DNA from: Phycisphaerales bacterium UBA7812
GTDB taxonomy: Bacteria; Planctomycetota; Phycisphaerae; Phycisphaerales; UBA1924
Length of the DNA: 8,833 nucleotides
Reading direction: 5' to 3'
Assembly: GCA_002480345.1 (NCBI GenBank)
Contig: DLBY01000129.1
Span: 1-8,833 of the forward strand
Made by a program: the position numbers and the translations under genes
Part shown: positions 6,869 to 8,833 of the stretch, piece after piece
Layout of the letters: every line of letters starts with the position of its first letter
How positions within the stretch are numbered: the first letter of the stretch is position 1
Notes under the pieces: generated by a model
Database searches by the model: none
The model's input: the letters and a program-made list of their open reading frames with translations, nothing else
Told to the model about the DNA's origin: nothing

Positions 6869-8323
6869 ATGACCGATCGGAACAGCCCATCCCCGCTCCG
6901 TCGCACGCTGAAGCGGCTCGCCCTCCCGGGGGCCGCGGCGGTCGTGCTGTGCGGCGGCGGGGTGCTGGTGCTCTGGAGGCCCTGGTCGGGGGCGACGGCG
7001 CCGGGTGGGCTGTCGGCTGTCGAGCCCGCGATCGAGGCGGCCAGCGGTCCGGTGGAGCCCGCGCCCAGGCCCACGGAGGTCGTCGCGTTCTCGGATGGGT
7101 GCGCGACCGCGGCGTGTCACGCGTCGTACCTGCTGAGCGAGCGTGTGCACGGTCCGGTCGCGGAGGGCGCGTGCGAGACCTGCCACGAGCCCGACGCGGG
7201 GGGGCATGTATACCCGGTCGTCGCGGGTGTCGAGCAGGGGTGCGCGCAGTGCCACGACATCGGCGCGGATCACCAGTTCCGGCACGCCGCGATGTCGGCG
7301 GAGGGGTGCCTCGCGTGTCATGATCCGCATGTCTCGGACGCGCCGGCGCTGCTGACGGCGGGCTCGATCGGCGCGACCTGCGACGCGTGCCACCCCGCGA
7401 CGGGCGGGACGGTTGTCCACGCGCCGTACGCGGCGGGGGAGTGCACCTCGTGCCACGATCCGCACGCGGAGGACAACGCGCTCCTGCTGCACGGCGGGAC
7501 GGGTGGGGATCACTGCGCGTTGTGTCACAGCGATACCTTTGGGGCGACGGAGCGCGAGGGGCACCCCCACGCGGAGCTCGAGGCGGACTGCATGCGATGC
7601 CACGCGGCGCACGCGAGCGACTGGCCGAGCATGCTCGTCGGGAACGCCTCGGACCAGTGCGTGCGGTGCCACGAGTCGATCCGCGAGGTGATCGCGACAT
7701 CGCTGGTGACGCACCGGGGCGCGATGGCGGATCGGCAGTGCGTCGCGTGCCACCTGCCTCACGCGTCGCGCGAATCGGCGATGCTGCGCGATGACCAGGC
7801 GAGCGTGTGCCTGTCGTGCCACGACGAGGAGGTCGAGGCGATCGACGGTCGGACGATCCCCGACATGACGCCGCTCGTGAGGGACGCGGACTATCGGCAT
7901 GGTCCGGTGGATCACGGGCAGTGCGGGCTGTGCCACAGCGTGCACGGGTCGGCGTATCCGAAGCTGCTCCGGGGTGAGAATCCCGACATCATGCTCGGGT
8001 CGTTCGATGCGCGGCACTACTCGCTCTGCTTTTCCTGCCACGACCCGGCGCTCGTGGAGGAGGCGGAGAGCACCTCGGTCACGGCGTTCCGGGACGGTGC
8101 GCGGAACCTGCACAGCCTGCATGTGGTCAACGGCGGCACGGCGCGGAGTTGCTCGACCTGCCATGTGATCCACGGGGGGAGCCGCCCCAGGTTGGTGGCG
8201 GACCTGGTGTCTTTCGAGGGATCGGACTGGAAGATGCCGATGGGCTTCACGCTGACGGAACGCGGGGGGAACTGTGCACCGGGGTGCCATGTTCCCATGT
8301 CTTACGATCGACTGGAGCGCTAA
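6869..8323 (+). CDS. Membrane-anchored 15-haem cytochrome c, doubled-CXXCH type
   Basis: 484 residues. A basic N-terminus is followed by one hydrophobic segment (about 17-36) with no clear cleavage site, so the protein is probably tethered to the inner membrane with its haems outside the cytoplasm. I count 15 haem sites: 13 CXXCH (the first ones at residues 102, 125, 147, 171 and 192), an opening CX4CH (CATAACH, 78-84) and a closing CX3CH (CAPGCH, 469-474). Many sites take the form CxxCHxxH followed about 8 residues later by a Leu/Met pair, as in CLACHDPH and CTSCHDPH. This is the doubled-CXXCH module, in which the second histidine often serves as a distal haem ligand. There is no catalytic domain, so electron storage or relay is the likely job. 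It lies 7 nt after the CbcL-like gene, its likely electron partner, and its stop overlaps the next cytochrome's start. Confidence 0.88.
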   Translation: MTDRNSPSPLRRTLKRLALPGAAAVVLCGGGVLVLWRPWSGATAPGGLSAVEPAIEAASGPVEPAPRPTEVVAFSDGCATAACHASYLLSERVHGPVAEGACETCHEPDAGGHVYPVVAGVEQGCAQCHDIGADHQFRHAAMSAEGCLACHDPHVSDAPALLTAGSIGATCDACHPATGGTVVHAPYAAGECTSCHDPHAEDNALLLHGGTGGDHCALCHSDTFGATEREGHPHAELEADCMRCHAAHASDWPSMLVGNASDQCVRCHESIREVIATSLVTHRGAMADRQCVACHLPHASRESAMLRDDQASVCLSCHDEEVEAIDGRTIPDMTPLVRDADYRHGPVDHGQCGLCHSVHGSAYPKLLRGENPDIMLGSFDARHYSLCFSCHDPALVEEAESTSVTAFRDGARNLHSLHVVNGGTARSCSTCHVIHGGSRPRLVADLVSFEGSDWKMPMGFTLTERGGNCAPGCHVPMSYDRLER

Positions 8324-8833
8324 TGGGCGTGCGTGTTCACACCATCACGGTCATCGGGGCCTGCGGGCTCGCGCTCGCGGCGGCGGGGTTCGCGGCGGTC
8401 GAGCCCGGCGGCGGGGCTTCCGGTCGCGCGCCGGCGCCGACGACGGTGATCGACCGGACGGGCTGCGTGACCGCGGACTGCCATCCCGGGGTCAAGGCGA
8501 GCCGTTTCCTGCACGGGCCCGTTCATGTCAACGCGTGCGAGAGCTGTCACACGCTGACCGACGCGGCTTCGCACTCGTTCACGATGGCGCGTGAGCGGGA
8601 GCGGGTGTGCACCTTCTGCCACATGGTCGACAAGCCCGAGGGCATGGTCATGCACATGCCGTTCGAGCAGGGCGAGTGCCTCTCGTGCCACGACCCGCAC
8701 GGCAGCTCGGAGCGGGCGATGCTCCGCGGCGCGAACTACGCGGAGTCGTGCAATCTGTGCCACGCGGACGCAACGGGCGCGCACACGAGCGTGCACGGGC
8801 CTGTTGCGGCGGGCGCGTGCGGCGCGTGCCACG
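8323..8833 (+). CDS. Exported multihaem cytochrome c, doubled-CXXCH type (3' end missing)
   Basis: The gene starts at ATG 8323, sharing one base with the upstream TAA (TAATG), with GGAG at 8314-8317 as ribosome site. The frame is still open at the window end after 170 complete residues. A signal peptide is visible (positive start, hydrophobic core about 8-25, possible cut after GFA or GFAA). Six haem sites follow: CVTADCH (CX4CH) at 48-54, then CXXCH at 72, 96, 119, 143 and 166. The opening block, CX4CH then HGP then CxSCH/CxTCH, matches the first module of the 15-haem protein upstream, so the two are paralogues. CLSCHDPHGS shows the doubled-CXXCH form. It is likely a periplasmic electron carrier in the same relay. 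The true length, the total number of haems and any C-terminal anchor cannot be seen. Confidence 0.85.
   Translation, partial: MGVRVHTITVIGACGLALAAAGFAAVEPGGGASGRAPAPTTVIDRTGCVTADCHPGVKASRFLHGPVHVNACESCHTLTDAASHSFTMARERERVCTFCHMVDKPEGMVMHMPFEQGECLSCHDPHGSSERAMLRGANYAESCNLCHADATGAHTSVHGPVAAGACGACH

Noticed and set aside
4330..7074. Very long open frame on the - strand across the first cytochrome gene
   Set aside because: It is opposite a gene with clear haem and membrane motifs. High GC at third codon positions removes stop codons from the opposite strand, and the translation is rich in Arg, His and Pro with no recognisable domain.
6836..8290. Long - strand open frame opposite the 15-haem gene
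   Set aside because: Shadow of the CXXCH-rich coding strand. Its repeated pattern is only the reverse complement of the haem motifs.
8353..8364. Possible lipoprotein box (VIGAC) in the third cytochrome
   Set aside because: The cysteine is only residue 14 and is followed by more hydrophobic residues, so an ordinary signal peptide cut near residue 24 fits better.

Overview
The window is GC-rich bacterial DNA that reads most naturally as a Phycisphaerae-type member of the Planctomycetota. The main evidence is the first gene: a repetitive FG-GAP-type beta-propeller protein ending in a short Cys-Pro-bounded, dockerin-like tail, the 'GC-type dockerin' that I associate with Phycisphaerae. Every gene I can support lies on the + strand. 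The lineage is an inference from family knowledge, not a database result.

Layout. (1) Positions 1-1225: the 3' part of a secreted FG-GAP_2 propeller protein, with seven blade motifs spaced exactly 162 bp apart, then the dockerin-like tail. A small GC-rich hairpin follows its stop codon. (2) Positions 1372-4316: korA and korB, a two-subunit 2-oxoacid:ferredoxin oxidoreductase, translationally coupled by a 4-bp overlap. (3) Positions 4317-4647: a gene-free gap holding a short AT-rich island with a perfect TATAAT box, then a leader that can form alternative hairpins. (4) Positions 4648-8833: three tightly packed multihaem cytochrome genes. The first fuses an 11-haem periplasmic domain to a membrane cytochrome b domain, an architecture like Geobacter CbcL. 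The second is a membrane-anchored 15-haem protein of the doubled-CXXCH type. The third is its shorter-spaced paralogue, cut by the window end after six haem sites.

How it may work together (inference). The cytochrome cluster looks like an electron conduit. The b-type domain would exchange electrons with the quinone pool and pass them to its own c-haems, then to the 15-haem protein and the third cytochrome in the periplasm, and perhaps onward to genes beyond the window. KorAB produces or consumes low-potential reduced ferredoxin and fits an anaerobic or flexible central metabolism. It has its own ribosome-binding site and is separated from the cytochromes by a promoter-like gap, so a functional link is not shown.

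A window-wide signal independent of the genes: the tetranucleotide ACGT appears to be absent from all 8833 bases, with matching shifts in synonymous codon choice.
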